Origin: Novosphingobium taihuense
GTDB taxonomy: Bacteria > Pseudomonadota > Alphaproteobacteria > Sphingomonadales > Sphingomonadaceae
Length of the DNA: 64,000 nt
NCBI RefSeq assembly: GCF_007830315.1
Contig: NZ_VLKJ01000002.1
Span: forward strand, 62,001 to 126,000
Direction of reading: 5' to 3'
Part shown: positions 25,825 to 34,858 of the stretch, in pieces
Layout: each line of letters starts with the position of its first letter
Position numbering within the stretch: the first letter of the stretch is position 1
Made by a program: the position numbers and the translations under genes
Notes under the pieces: generated by a model
What the model was told of the DNA's origin: nothing
Databases searched by the model: none
The model's input: only the letters and a program-made list of their open reading frames with translations

Positions 25825-25832
25825 AGGCAAAG

Positions 25833-25862
25833 GGCGCGCTGGCCACTTTCGGCCGGCGCGCC
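25833..25862. terminator. Bidirectional hairpin between convergent genes
   Basis: GGCGCGCTGGCC and GGCCGGCGCGCC form 12-bp arms with one G-T pair and an ACTTTC loop. The hairpin lies between the stop codons at 25824 (+) and 25869 (-). There is no T-run, so intrinsic termination may be weak. Confidence 0.6.
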
Positions 25863-25868
25863 ACTCGC

Positions 25869-27131
25869 TCATTCCGGCGCAGGCGCAAGCCTCAGGACAA
25901 CCGCATTGTCCTCGTCCGTCACGGCATAGAGCAACCCGTCCGGCCCCTGCCGCACATCCTTGAACCGCTGGTGCAGGCCATCGAACAGCACTTCCTGGCG
26001 CAGCTCCTGCAGCTTGTCGTTGAAGACAACGCGGATCAGCGCACCCGTGCCGTTGATCTGCCCGCGCCTGGCACTGGCAATGAACAGATTGTTCTTCCAG
26101 CGCGCAAACCTCTCACCCGAATAGAAGGCGATGCCCGAAGGCGCGATGGCGGGAAGCCACACCATGTTCGGCCCCTGCGTCCCTGCCTTGACCGGCGCGT
26201 GGGGCAGCGGTGACCCGCCATACTCGTTGCCATAGGTCGAGATCGGCCAGCCATAGTTGCGGCCCGGCAGGATCTGGTTCAGTTCGTCCCCACCCTGCGG
26301 CCCATGTTCGGATGCCAGCAGTGCACCGCCTTGCGGGTCGATCGCCATGCCAAGCGGATCGCGATGCCCATACGTCAGGATCTCGGCACGCGCACCCTTG
26401 CGACGTGCAAACGGGTTGCCGGAAGCAGGTGTGCCGTCATCGTTCAGCCGCAAGACCTTGCCGTAGATATTGTCCACCCGTTGCGCCGACATGATGTCGC
26501 CCGTGCTCAGGGCCCCGACCGATACATGAACAAGACCATCACGGCCGAACTGGATGCGCGATCCACCCGCACCGATCACCGGCTCACCCGTCATCAGGTC
26601 CTTCATCTCGACAAGGCGCATCCCATCGAGACGGGCGCGCGCCAGTATCGTCGCGACGGTAAGCCGCCCGGCCTTGGCATCGAAAGCCATTGGCTTGTTG
26701 TAGGTAAGATAGATCAGCCGATTGCTGGCAAAGCCGGGATGCAGCGCGATGTCCTGAATGCCCAGCACATCGTCGGGATGAACGTGCTCCTGCCTGCTGT
26801 AATCCGGCACGCCGCCAAGGCCATCGGCAACAAGGTCCGGCTTATCGGAGATCGCCCCGCGCAACAGCCGCAAACGCGAACCACGTTCTACCAGCAGCGC
26901 GTCACCATCGGGCAGGAAGGCAAGGCTGTAGAGATGCGAAAGGCCACGGGCGATCACCCGTGCGCTAACGCCATGCTGTTCGGCGCTGTCGAAGCGGTAC
27001 TCCCTGTCTTCGACGGCAACGGGCTTCAGACCGACTTCTTCCTCTCCAGCGGCCTGTGCCACTCCAGAGCTTGCCAGCAGCGTGACCGCGAAGCCTGCCT
27101 CAACCACGCGCCTGAAAACCGCAGCCCCCAT
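25869..27131 (-). CDS. Exported glucose/sorbosone dehydrogenase-like beta-propeller (PQQ type)
   Basis: A 420-residue secreted protein (signal AVTLLASSGVAQAAG) of the soluble glucose/L-sorbosone dehydrogenase family. Its six-bladed propeller oxidises sugars or alcohols with bound PQQ. Motifs include LAFLPDGDALLVERG, QDIALHPGFASNRLIYLTY, ILTYGHRDPLGMAIDPQGG, EHGPQGGDELNQILPGRNYGWP and PAIAPSGIAFYSGERF. I choose ATG 27131 (GGAG six bases upstream) rather than 27143 or 27233. It lies downstream of the TonB receptor, separated by a hairpin. The substrate is not readable from sequence. Confidence 0.88.
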   Translation of the reverse strand: MGAAVFRRVVEAGFAVTLLASSGVAQAAGEEEVGLKPVAVEDREYRFDSAEQHGVSARVIARGLSHLYSLAFLPDGDALLVERGSRLRLLRGAISDKPDLVADGLGGVPDYSRQEHVHPDDVLGIQDIALHPGFASNRLIYLTYNKPMAFDAKAGRLTVATILARARLDGMRLVEMKDLMTGEPVIGAGGSRIQFGRDGLVHVSVGALSTGDIMSAQRVDNIYGKVLRLNDDGTPASGNPFARRKGARAEILTYGHRDPLGMAIDPQGGALLASEHGPQGGDELNQILPGRNYGWPISTYGNEYGGSPLPHAPVKAGTQGPNMVWLPAIAPSGIAFYSGERFARWKNNLFIASARRGQINGTGALIRVVFNDKLQELRQEVLFDGLHQRFKDVRQGPDGLLYAVTDEDNAVVLRLAPAPE

Positions 27132-27195
27132 TCCCAGCTCCATATCCTTGTGCGCAGGCCGGTGACCCGCCTCGCAACCACCGGCCAATGGTAGT

Positions 27196-27229
27196 CCGCC
27201 TGCGCAACCGGGTGTGATTGCGCAGGCGG
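27196..27229 (-). terminator. Hairpin downstream of the TonB receptor gene
   Basis: CCGCCTGCGCAA and TTGCGCAGGCGG are perfect 12-bp arms around a 10-base loop, in the 147-bp gap after the receptor stop at 27279. It is a likely intrinsic terminator or attenuator before the propeller gene, although no T-run follows. Confidence 0.6.
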
Positions 27230-27278
27230 TCATCGTCTTGTCATTACGGGCCAGCCCGCTTCAGGCCACGCCCTTTGT

Positions 27279-29705
27279 TCAATCGCGCAACGATAACGTG
27301 AGCCCGATCGTGCGTGGGCGGAAGCTGCCAGCACGGAACCACACCGAATCCGGCGTGTCATGATAAAGCGCGAGAAGCGGCTGTTCGTTGGTCACGTTGT
27401 TGATGAACAGACTGAGATCGGCCTCTGCCTTGCCGCCAAGCTTGAACCTGCCGCCAAAGCGCAGGTCGAGCTGGGAAGTCGCGGGCGGACGCGGCAGCGC
27501 CGGATCGACCAGTGGCGAATTGAGGTCGATCGGCTTGTTGTTCTTCGATGAGTAGGAGAAGTCTGCACGGCCATAGACTTCGCCATCGCCCACCGGCTGC
27601 GTCCATTGCCCGTTGAGCTGGATGGACCAGGGTGCGGTGGGGAAAGGCTCACCCGCACGGCGGATGGTCGTGGCGTTCGGTCCTGGAATGTTGGTCGAAT
27701 ACCGGGCGTTGGTATAGGCGACCGAGGCCCCGATCTGCAGCTGATCGATCGGCTTTACCGCCAGCGAGAAATCGAACCCGTCGATCTTCGCATTGCCAAG
27801 GTTGAGCGTGGTGTAGATCGTGCAGACCGGCAACGGCAGCAGCGTCTGGACGTTCTTCCAGTCGATGTGGAATGCCGAAGCGTCAATTGCCAGCTTGCCG
27901 TCGAACAGGCGGTTCTTCGAACCCACCTCGTAGCTCCAGATCGAATCCGGCTTGACGTTGACCGAACGCAGCGGATCGAAGCCAACCGCAGCCGCGTCGT
28001 CCGCGCAAGTCGCACCCACCGGCGGCGAAACGCCGGGGCCGCGCACGCCCTTGGCTGCGCTTGCATAGAAAAGATTGTTCCGGTCGGCCTGGAAGGACAG
28101 GCCAAGGCGCGGCGTGAAGTCCTTGCTGGTGACGCGCAGGTTCTCGGTCTGCCCGTCGGTGGTATAGAACGGACCCGCGCTGAAGCCCTGGAAGCGATAC
28201 TTCGCGATGGTGTAGCGCCCGCCCAGCGTAACCTTCAGGCGCGGCAGGATTTCGTAATCGGCCTGGGCATAGGCAGCGATCTGCTCGTCGCGGTGAATGT
28301 TGCGCTGGAACAGGCTGAACTGGCCTTGATAGAGCTCAACGCCGAACGCATCGGTCAGGCTGTCGAACCGCGGCTCGCCAAGATTGTCCTGGCCGAGGTT
28401 GAGCACATCGAGAAGGCGCAGATCGCGGCCTGCATACTGATCACGCACGTAGGACTTCTGGTAGAATGCACCGACGATCCAGTTGAACGGATCGTTCGAA
28501 CTGTCGTTCTGCAGGCGCAGTTCCTGGGTGAAGGCGGTCTGCTTGGTGCGGCTGCCGGTCGATGGCACATAGTCGACGAAGCCTGCCGGGAATGCACCCG
28601 AAGTCTGGCCAAGCAATGCAATGCCGAGCGTGGAATCATCGCTCTGCGTGCTCGTGGTGCGATAGAAGTACGAGGTGTCAGAAACCAGCGTGGCACCGCC
28701 CAGTTCAAGCTCCACCTTCAGCGCCGGAAGATAGAAATTGTCCTTGTGGTTCTCTGGCTGGCGGTTGAGGCTGAGGCGCTGATCGCCGCTGTCGAGATCG
28801 CTTTCCGCAACCTCGAAGCGCGCACCATCGCGGATGGTCTGGTGCTGATAGTACATCGACGGCGTGATGGTCAGCGCCTCGGTGGCCTTCAGGCCCACCG
28901 CGATGCGGGCGGTGAAGGAATCCGAACTGTTGATGTCCTTTTGCACCACCTGCTTGGTCACACGATCGAGCCGGTCGATGTAGCCGCCATCGCGGCGATA
29001 CCAGGCGCTGGCACGCAGGCCGATCTTGTCGGTCACGATCGGCGCGCCCACGGCAAGGCCTGCCTCGTAGCTTGCGGCGCCGTGCTTGGTCGCGGCGATT
29101 TCGGAGCGACCGTAGATCGCCAGATCGTCATAGCTCGGCTTGGGCATGATGAAGCGCAGCGCGCCGCCCACCGACCCGCTGCCGAACAGCGTGCCCTGTG
29201 GCCCGCGCAGCACTTCAACGCGATCGAGGTCGAACACCTGCGGATAGGGATTGGAAAGCGACGGGCTGACCCCGACGCGCGTCTGCACCGGAGTGTCATC
29301 GATGTAGATGCCGGTAGTGGGAATGCCCGACGATGAATCGACACCGCGAATGGCAATCGTGGTCTGGCCCGTGCCGTAAAGCGTGGCGCTCTGGCCGAAG
29401 CTGATGCCCGGCGTGATCTGGGCGATGTCACCGACCGAGCGCACGCCCTGGACGTCGAGTTCTTCCTGCCCCTTGGCAACGATGCTGGCAGGCACGCGGC
29501 TGAGCGACTGAGCCTTGCGCGTAGCGGTGACGATGATCTCGCCCACGCCAGCGCCCTCGCCAGCTTCGGCGGAATCCTCGGCTCCAGCCTGCGTCGCTTC
29601 CTGCGCTTGTGCGGAATGAGAAACGATCATCAGCGCGATTGCACAGCCGCCCAGCAATCTGTTGCGGAATGCGGTCGCGGCTTGGACGGTTCTTGTGCGT
29701 GCCAT
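27279..29705 (-). CDS. TonB-dependent outer-membrane receptor
   Basis: An 808-residue TonB-dependent transporter. It has a signal peptide (MIVSHSAQA), a TonB box-like GEIIVTATRKAQ, and a plug domain (DIAQITPGISFGQSA, IAIRGVDSSSGIP, VEVLRGPQGTLFGSGSVGG). The 22-strand barrel ends in the aromatic-rich WFRAGSFRPRTIGLTLSLRD. ATG 29705 has GGGAGA seven bases upstream. The neighbours are a divergently transcribed membrane regulator (29961) and a propeller dehydrogenase downstream. The substrate is unknown. In sphingomonads these receptors commonly import plant-, steroid- or siderophore-type compounds. Confidence 0.93.
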   Translation of the reverse strand: MARTRTVQAATAFRNRLLGGCAIALMIVSHSAQAQEATQAGAEDSAEAGEGAGVGEIIVTATRKAQSLSRVPASIVAKGQEELDVQGVRSVGDIAQITPGISFGQSATLYGTGQTTIAIRGVDSSSGIPTTGIYIDDTPVQTRVGVSPSLSNPYPQVFDLDRVEVLRGPQGTLFGSGSVGGALRFIMPKPSYDDLAIYGRSEIAATKHGAASYEAGLAVGAPIVTDKIGLRASAWYRRDGGYIDRLDRVTKQVVQKDINSSDSFTARIAVGLKATEALTITPSMYYQHQTIRDGARFEVAESDLDSGDQRLSLNRQPENHKDNFYLPALKVELELGGATLVSDTSYFYRTTSTQSDDSTLGIALLGQTSGAFPAGFVDYVPSTGSRTKQTAFTQELRLQNDSSNDPFNWIVGAFYQKSYVRDQYAGRDLRLLDVLNLGQDNLGEPRFDSLTDAFGVELYQGQFSLFQRNIHRDEQIAAYAQADYEILPRLKVTLGGRYTIAKYRFQGFSAGPFYTTDGQTENLRVTSKDFTPRLGLSFQADRNNLFYASAAKGVRGPGVSPPVGATCADDAAAVGFDPLRSVNVKPDSIWSYEVGSKNRLFDGKLAIDASAFHIDWKNVQTLLPLPVCTIYTTLNLGNAKIDGFDFSLAVKPIDQLQIGASVAYTNARYSTNIPGPNATTIRRAGEPFPTAPWSIQLNGQWTQPVGDGEVYGRADFSYSSKNNKPIDLNSPLVDPALPRPPATSQLDLRFGGRFKLGGKAEADLSLFINNVTNEQPLLALYHDTPDSVWFRAGSFRPRTIGLTLSLRD

Positions 29706-29849
29706 TTTCGTGTCTCCCTTTTCGTGCTGTTCCAGAGAGCCTCGGCCCCTCGAACTGGGTGCGCGATACCTTGCCCAGCCGTCGATCACGGTCCGGCCTC
29801 CAGCGGCGGGCATCCCCTGTGCCTGCCGACTCGTATCTGGACGTCGATT

Positions 29850-29869
29850 TATTTTAGACCTAAAATAAT
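29850..29869. promoter_or_regulatory. 20-bp perfect palindrome in the receptor/regulator divergent region
   Basis: TTATTTTAG and CTAAAATAA are perfect 9-bp arms separated by AC. The element sits 144 bp from the receptor start and 91 bp before the winged-helix regulator start. The strict symmetry and AT-richness mark it as a strong operator candidate for a dimeric regulator. The neighbouring regulator is the natural suspect. Confidence 0.6.
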
Positions 29870-29960
29870 TGCAACTGTATGTTGCGTCTCGATTCCATTA
29901 AGACTCGATGCGATCAGGCACGGCGGGATTTTCGGGACCCTGGAAAGGGGAGGTTTGAGC

Positions 29961-31214
29961 TTGGAATCGACAAACGATGGCAACTCCACGCCCTTCCCGC
30001 CGGAAATGGAGCGTGAAGTTGCGCGCTTTCGTGCGGCGCTTTCGGCAAGTCGTTCCGCTGCCCAGCTCAAGTTGTTCGATTTCCTTGCCGAACGTTCGGC
30101 CGATTCCCGGTCGCCCAAGGAAATCGAGATTGCCATCGCCGTTTTCGGCGGAGAAGGCAGCCTGCCCGATGGCGCTGCGGATTCGGGCGTCAGGGTCTAT
30201 GTGCACCGGCTCCGCAAGCGCATCGACGAGTTCTATGCTGGCGAGAACGGCGCACGCCTGGTCATTCCCAAAGGCGAGTACCGGCTGACCCTGCAACGTC
30301 CTGCTGCGGTCGAGCAGAAGCAAGGACTGGTCGAGCGCGCTCTGGCATCTTTGGCACGCCCGACCCGCTGGCACTGGATCGCCTTGGGCGCTGTGCTTTG
30401 CCTTATCGTGGCAAGTGCAATCTTTCTGCCCGCAGGCGGTACTGCCGACGATGATGCGCGCAAGCTCGCAGCGACGCGCTTCTGGAGCGGGCTGGATGAC
30501 ACAGCCCCTGTTACCTTGCTCGCAGGCGATTCCTTCATGCTTGCCGAGACGCGCGACCAGAACAGGGTTGATCGCATCATTCGCGACAGCGCCATTCAAT
30601 CGCGGGAAGACCTTGGACAGCATCTCAAGTCCCATCCCGAAGCATTCTATCGGCTCTATGATCTGGATTTGCACTATGCTCCTGCAAGCACCGTTCAAGC
30701 CGTTTGGGATTTGCAGGCATCCTTCCCGCCAACCCGCTCAGGCAAGACGAGAAAGCTCTCGGTTTCATCGCTGTCCGGGGCTGACGGCTCGATCTTGCGG
30801 GCGCGGACGATGCTCTATGTCGGCCGACTGGCCGATCTTGGCACGCTGCGCGACACTTACCGTGCGGTTTCCAAATTCGTGCCTGAAGGAGATAGCTCTA
30901 TTCGCGACATTGCCAGCGGCAAGGTGCTGGGCACCTCGTCTCCCGAAGCTGGTTCAAAGGATGCCGCCAGAACGACCGACATCGGTACCATTGCCAGCAT
31001 GCGTGCGCCTGATGGCCGCAGGTTGATCTTCATCTCCGGCCTGGGCGATCTTGCCCTTGCCGACATGGTGCGCCTTGTCACTGATCCGGTGGCGCTTGGG
31101 CAGCTTGAGGCAAGAGCAAGAAAGGGGCGCTATTACGAAGCATTGTTCCAGGTGCGCTCGGTCGATGGAATCCAGACCGATCGCCAGCTGGAGGCTATTC
31201 ACCCGCTCGGCTGA
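29961..31214 (+). CDS. Membrane-anchored winged-helix transcriptional regulator
   Basis: A 417-residue one-component membrane regulator. Residues about 1-110 form a winged helix (LFDFLAERSADSRSPKEIEIA, VRVYVHRLRKRIDEFYAG, RLVIPKGEYRLTLQR). One transmembrane segment follows (ALGAVLCLIVASAIFLPAG), then a periplasmic domain of about 270 residues. The layout resembles ToxR/CadC, but the C-terminal domain is not one I recognise. The start is TTG at 29961, seven bases after GGGGAGG. It is divergent from the TonB receptor it may control, and paralogous to the gene at 33370 (shared VRVYVHRLRK and EALFQVR/EALYQVR segments). Confidence 0.8.
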   Translation: MESTNDGNSTPFPPEMEREVARFRAALSASRSAAQLKLFDFLAERSADSRSPKEIEIAIAVFGGEGSLPDGAADSGVRVYVHRLRKRIDEFYAGENGARLVIPKGEYRLTLQRPAAVEQKQGLVERALASLARPTRWHWIALGAVLCLIVASAIFLPAGGTADDDARKLAATRFWSGLDDTAPVTLLAGDSFMLAETRDQNRVDRIIRDSAIQSREDLGQHLKSHPEAFYRLYDLDLHYAPASTVQAVWDLQASFPPTRSGKTRKLSVSSLSGADGSILRARTMLYVGRLADLGTLRDTYRAVSKFVPEGDSSIRDIASGKVLGTSSPEAGSKDAARTTDIGTIASMRAPDGRRLIFISGLGDLALADMVRLVTDPVALGQLEARARKGRYYEALFQVRSVDGIQTDRQLEAIHPLG

Positions 31215-31281
31215 TGGAGCAGTGATGATCGAATCGATGCTGGGATAAGCGACAGAATACAGGCCGATCCCGTCAGAACCC

Positions 31282-31302
31282 TGCGCGCCGCAGCTGCGCG
31301 CA
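31282..31302 (+). terminator. Hairpin after the membrane regulator gene
   Basis: TGCGCGC and GCGCGCA are perfect arms with a 7-base loop, 68 bp after the regulator stop. It is a probable terminator, with low confidence because no T-run follows. Confidence 0.35.
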
Positions 31303-31424
31303 ATGACAAGGGCCGGCTCGTACCGCCACCCGATATCCTCGGTCACGCACAGGCGATCCGGTTGTCGGCAACGACGCGATCAGGCAAAGCCAGACCCGTT
31401 GTACGGATGACATTGGGGACGGAG

Positions 31425-31898
31425 ATGGAAGAACGGTCGGCGCGAGAAGAGCCTGCAGGCGCAGGGTCTCCCGAGCTGCGCCTGTGGGTGCGCTTGCTGC
31501 GCTGCGCCAAGATTGGCGAAAAGCAGTTGCGGCGCAATTTCGAGGACCAGTTCGATACGACCCTGCCACGCTTTGACGTGATGGCCGCCCTCCATCGCGA
31601 ACCCGATGGCATGAGCATGGGTCGCCTGTCGAAGGCGTTGCTCGTATCCAACGGCAATGTCACGTCCATCGTTCGCCAGCTGCATGCTCAGGGACTGGTC
31701 CTGTCGCAGCCCGATCCTCAGGACGGCCGCTCGGCCATCGTCTCGCTGACAGAACAGGGCGAACGTCAGTTCAGGCAGTTGGCGGAGGCCCACCACCGCT
31801 GGATCGCAGACATATTCCGGGACGTCCCGCCAGCCCGCATCTATCAGCTGGTCGACGGGCTGGGCGAAGTGCGAAGACTGTTGGGGGACAAGACTTGA
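31425..31898 (+). CDS. MarR-family transcriptional regulator
   Basis: A 157-residue winged-helix protein. It matches MarR with LPRFDVMAALHREPDGMSMG, RLSKALLVSNGNVTSIVRQL and the wing QPDPQDGRSAIVSLTEQG. I choose ATG 31425 (GGGGAC just upstream); in-frame upstream starts at 31407 (ATG) and 31362 (TTG) are possible. The gene stands alone between the two membrane regulators and is convergent with the beta-lactamase-fold gene. Such proteins usually repress a catabolic or efflux operon until an aromatic acid binds. Confidence 0.9.
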   Translation: MEERSAREEPAGAGSPELRLWVRLLRCAKIGEKQLRRNFEDQFDTTLPRFDVMAALHREPDGMSMGRLSKALLVSNGNVTSIVRQLHAQGLVLSQPDPQDGRSAIVSLTEQGERQFRQLAEAHHRWIADIFRDVPPARIYQLVDGLGEVRRLLGDKT

Positions 31899-31910
31899 GC
31901 GCCGATCTGG

Positions 31911-33293
31911 CTACAACGGCGCACCCCAGGCGCTGACCGGAACGATATCGAGGCTGCTGACCCGCCCGTCGGCCGTTTCGATCAACCGCAGGTCCAGAGC
32001 GCCACCGTCATAGCGCGCACGCAGGCGCGATACCACGCCGCCGCAGCCTTTTTCCGTGGCGAACACCGCAACCTCGCGGCGGGCGCCCAGCGGTGCGATC
32101 GTGCCGGCGTATTGCGCCACCATCTCCAACAGGTCGACCTTGGCATAGTCGGCGTACTTCGCCGGGATCACGCGGTTGGCGGCAAGATCATCGAGCAGGG
32201 CCTCGACGCGCGCGATCTGGTGCGGATCGTTTGCGGCAACCGGTGCCGCTCCGTTCGATCCCGCCTGCCACAGCCCGGCGATCCTGCGCCCAAGCGTGGG
32301 CGCGTCGGCCGCCTCGCCATTGGCAAGGACAACCACTGTCATGTCTCGCGCAGGATTGCGCAGCGCGAATGTCTGGAAGCCCTGCCACGATCCCGCATGC
32401 GACCAGACACCGCCGTCCTGATACCAGCCAGGACCGTAGCCGCAGCGGCTGCCGTCCCGAAGCTGCGCAGGCTGCGCCATCTTCTCCCACGATGCCGGGG
32501 AAAGAATGCCCTTGCGCGCCATCACCTGCGCCCATGCGGCATAATCGAGCACCGAGAGATATAGCGACCCGTCCGCCGTTGAATTGGCCGTGGCCGAAAT
32601 CTTCTCTGCATTGCGCAGCTTGCCATCGCGCACTTCATAGCCCGACGCGCGGTCAGGAATGATCGCCAGTTCATCGATCCCGCGCACCCGGCCCATGCCT
32701 GCCGGTGCGAACAGGCGCTTCTGAAGATAGGTGGCAAAGTTCTCGCCGGTCACTTTCCGGATGACGAAGCCCATCACCACATAGCCCGCATAGCTGAACC
32801 GCCAGCGCTCTCCCGGTTTGAAATTGGTCTCCTGCCCGCCGATGATGGCCAACAGTTCGGCCTCGGTGTATTCCTTCTGAAAATCGCCGCTGGGCGTGGC
32901 AGGAACGCCGGACGTGTGATTGAGCAGCTGCCGGATCGTTACCCGGGCCCAGGTCCTGGGCAAAGCCGGCAGGTATTTGCTAATCGGATCGTCCAGGTCG
33001 ATCTTGCCGTCCTGCGCCAGCAGGAGGATGCCCGCCGCGGTGAACTGCATGCCGGTCGCACCGGCCTTGAACAGGGTGTCGGGATGGACCGGCGCTTGCA
33101 GTTCGATATTGGCAAGGCCATAGCCCTGCACCTTGCGCAAGACGCCATGTTCGATCACGCCCACCGCAATGCCCGGCACTTGCCCCCGCTTCATTTCTGC
33201 AGTGACCAGATCGTCGACGGGATCGGCCTTAGCCATTGAAGGGATTGCGGCAAGGCTCAGGAACGCGATTGCGATGTGCAGGTGGATCTTCAT
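31911..33293 (-). CDS. Class C beta-lactamase-fold protein lacking catalytic residues
   Basis: A 460-residue exported protein (signal IAFLSLAAIPSMAKA) of the serine-hydrolase/penicillin-binding family. The catalytic SxxK motif should read like GSVSKQFTAA; here it is GATGMQFTAA, so the Ser and Lys positions are Ala79 and Met82. The second motif (YxN) is also changed, FSY at residues 166-168, while the third, HAG, is intact (299-301). The protein is otherwise full-length and conserved, so it is probably a binding or regulatory pseudo-enzyme rather than a pseudogene. ATG 33293 has AGGA seven bases upstream. Its neighbour upstream is a membrane regulator. Confidence 0.8.
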   Translation of the reverse strand: MKIHLHIAIAFLSLAAIPSMAKADPVDDLVTAEMKRGQVPGIAVGVIEHGVLRKVQGYGLANIELQAPVHPDTLFKAGATGMQFTAAGILLLAQDGKIDLDDPISKYLPALPRTWARVTIRQLLNHTSGVPATPSGDFQKEYTEAELLAIIGGQETNFKPGERWRFSYAGYVVMGFVIRKVTGENFATYLQKRLFAPAGMGRVRGIDELAIIPDRASGYEVRDGKLRNAEKISATANSTADGSLYLSVLDYAAWAQVMARKGILSPASWEKMAQPAQLRDGSRCGYGPGWYQDGGVWSHAGSWQGFQTFALRNPARDMTVVVLANGEAADAPTLGRRIAGLWQAGSNGAAPVAANDPHQIARVEALLDDLAANRVIPAKYADYAKVDLLEMVAQYAGTIAPLGARREVAVFATEKGCGGVVSRLRARYDGGALDLRLIETADGRVSSLDIVPVSAWGAPL

Positions 33294-33369
33294 GCTGCCA
33301 TCCTGCCCTGTCCGATGCCAGAGCCGTATTGCCGAACCGGACGTTTCCTTTTCACACCCGGCCATGCCT

Positions 33370-34734
33370 TCATCGCGGCGTGGCGCTCGGTGCAGCGATG
33401 GGGCGATATTCGGGCGTCGTGGCAGAACGATCCCAGATGCCCTGCGTCCGGATCGCCCGCTGAAACACGGGCGCCGCCCCGAGATTGACGCTCCCCAGGG
33501 TGCGGACCTGATAAAGCGCCTCGAACCCTTGCGAAGACAGCACGGCCTGGGTCCGAAGCGGTGCAAGGCGTGATGGATCGACCACAAGTTCCGCCATTTC
33601 CCTTAGGCCGGGATCGCGCAGGGCCGCGATGACGATCAGGGTATTCCCCGCAGGCCCGGGAATTCTCGCGACATAGCCATAATCGCGTCGCGATATCTGT
33701 TCGTCGCGCAGTTCGACCCCGTCCGATCGATACTTTCTGCCAGTGGCCATGTCTGTCACGCTGACCAGATCGTCATCCAGCCGAAGTGGTGACGCCTGCA
33801 CCAGTGGATCGCGCAGGATCGCGCTGACCCCGCTGAGCTGGCCGATGTAGATCACGTCGGTCGATTTCAGCAGGTCTGGCGAAAGCTGCGATGCTGAGAT
33901 CAGCCGTACCTCGCGCTTACGGAACACGGCGTCGCGCCGCAGCGCTGCCCGAACAGCAAACGCACCGGCAATCGTCCCTGACGAAACATAGTGCTGGTTC
34001 GTGTCGAGCACGCGATCGGCCTTTTCCGGGTTGAGCATCTGGTAGATGATCAGGTCCTCGGGGGTCGGCACCTGGCGATCCCACACAAGTTTTCGCGTAT
34101 CCGGCCTGCGCTGGTTCTCGCCCGCAGCATCGGGCAGGCTTTCGTAGAAATAGTAGTCGCCCATGACCACCGTGATCGGACGGCTTGATCCGCTGATGGC
34201 CGCCCAGGGCATGGAATCGGCCAAGCGCGTTTCATCGGCCGGCTTCAACGCGAACCACGCCGCCAGCCCTGCCATTGACAGCAACACCAGAACGGCGCTC
34301 CACCGGAAGACGGGACGGGTGAGCATGGGACGCGGGGCAGCCGGAACCGCCGCAGCAATTCCGCCGGCATCCGAATCCTTTTCCGTAGCATCAGTCACAA
34401 GCCGCAGCAGATAGCTTCCAACCGGCAGATCCAGCCGGTCGCCATCAGTGCCTGGGGGAAGTTCCTTCAGCACCTTGCGCAGGCGATGAACGTAGACCCT
34501 GACATTGGCGTCCCCACGCGGCGCATTGGTGCGTCCGGTGGAGAAAACCTCGTCCGCGATCTGCTGCTCCGTGGGGGGATGCCCCTCGAGACTGCGCTTG
34601 AGGAGGAAGTCGAACAGGCGAAGCAACTTGTCGGATCGGTTGCCTTCCAGTCCAGGGCGCACGCATGCGGCCGCAGCGAGGAACCTTGCCTCGTCAAGCG
34701 CCGCTTCGTCGCCATCCTGTCTCAAGTCAGCCAT
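33370..34734 (-). CDS. Membrane-anchored winged-helix transcriptional regulator (paralogue)
   Basis: A 454-residue paralogue of the regulator at 29961. The N-terminal winged helix covers LLRLFDFLLKRSLEGHPPTEQ, NVRVYVHRLRKVLKELPPG and RLDLPVGSYLLRL; the transmembrane helix is SAVLVLLSMAGLAAWFAL near residue 160. The periplasmic domain ends with NTLIVIAALRDPGLREMAELV and FEALYQVRTLGS, equivalents of the C-terminus of the first regulator. No clear Shine-Dalgarno sequence precedes ATG 34734. It is divergent from the DUF6152 gene across a 288-bp region with direct repeats, and followed by the dead beta-lactamase-fold gene. Confidence 0.8.
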   Translation of the reverse strand: MADLRQDGDEAALDEARFLAAAACVRPGLEGNRSDKLLRLFDFLLKRSLEGHPPTEQQIADEVFSTGRTNAPRGDANVRVYVHRLRKVLKELPPGTDGDRLDLPVGSYLLRLVTDATEKDSDAGGIAAAVPAAPRPMLTRPVFRWSAVLVLLSMAGLAAWFALKPADETRLADSMPWAAISGSSRPITVVMGDYYFYESLPDAAGENQRRPDTRKLVWDRQVPTPEDLIIYQMLNPEKADRVLDTNQHYVSSGTIAGAFAVRAALRRDAVFRKREVRLISASQLSPDLLKSTDVIYIGQLSGVSAILRDPLVQASPLRLDDDLVSVTDMATGRKYRSDGVELRDEQISRRDYGYVARIPGPAGNTLIVIAALRDPGLREMAELVVDPSRLAPLRTQAVLSSQGFEALYQVRTLGSVNLGAAPVFQRAIRTQGIWDRSATTPEYRPIAAPSATPR

Positions 34735-34858
34735 TGATCAAATATCAACAATCACTTTCAAAGGGCAAGGACCGTTGAAAAATGTGAACTTGCGCCGAAG
34801 CCCTGTGACAGACGTTACACGAACCTTTCCAGCCCTGAAACCAAGGATTTTCAGCGCT

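Noticed and set aside
27606..29336. 576-residue open frame opposite the TonB receptor
   Set aside because: No recognisable domain, no ribosome binding site, and the opposite strand encodes a complete receptor.
31911..33293. Calling the beta-lactamase-fold gene a pseudogene
   Set aside because: It has no frameshift or internal stop, and the signal peptide and the rest of the fold are intact; only catalytic residues are changed.
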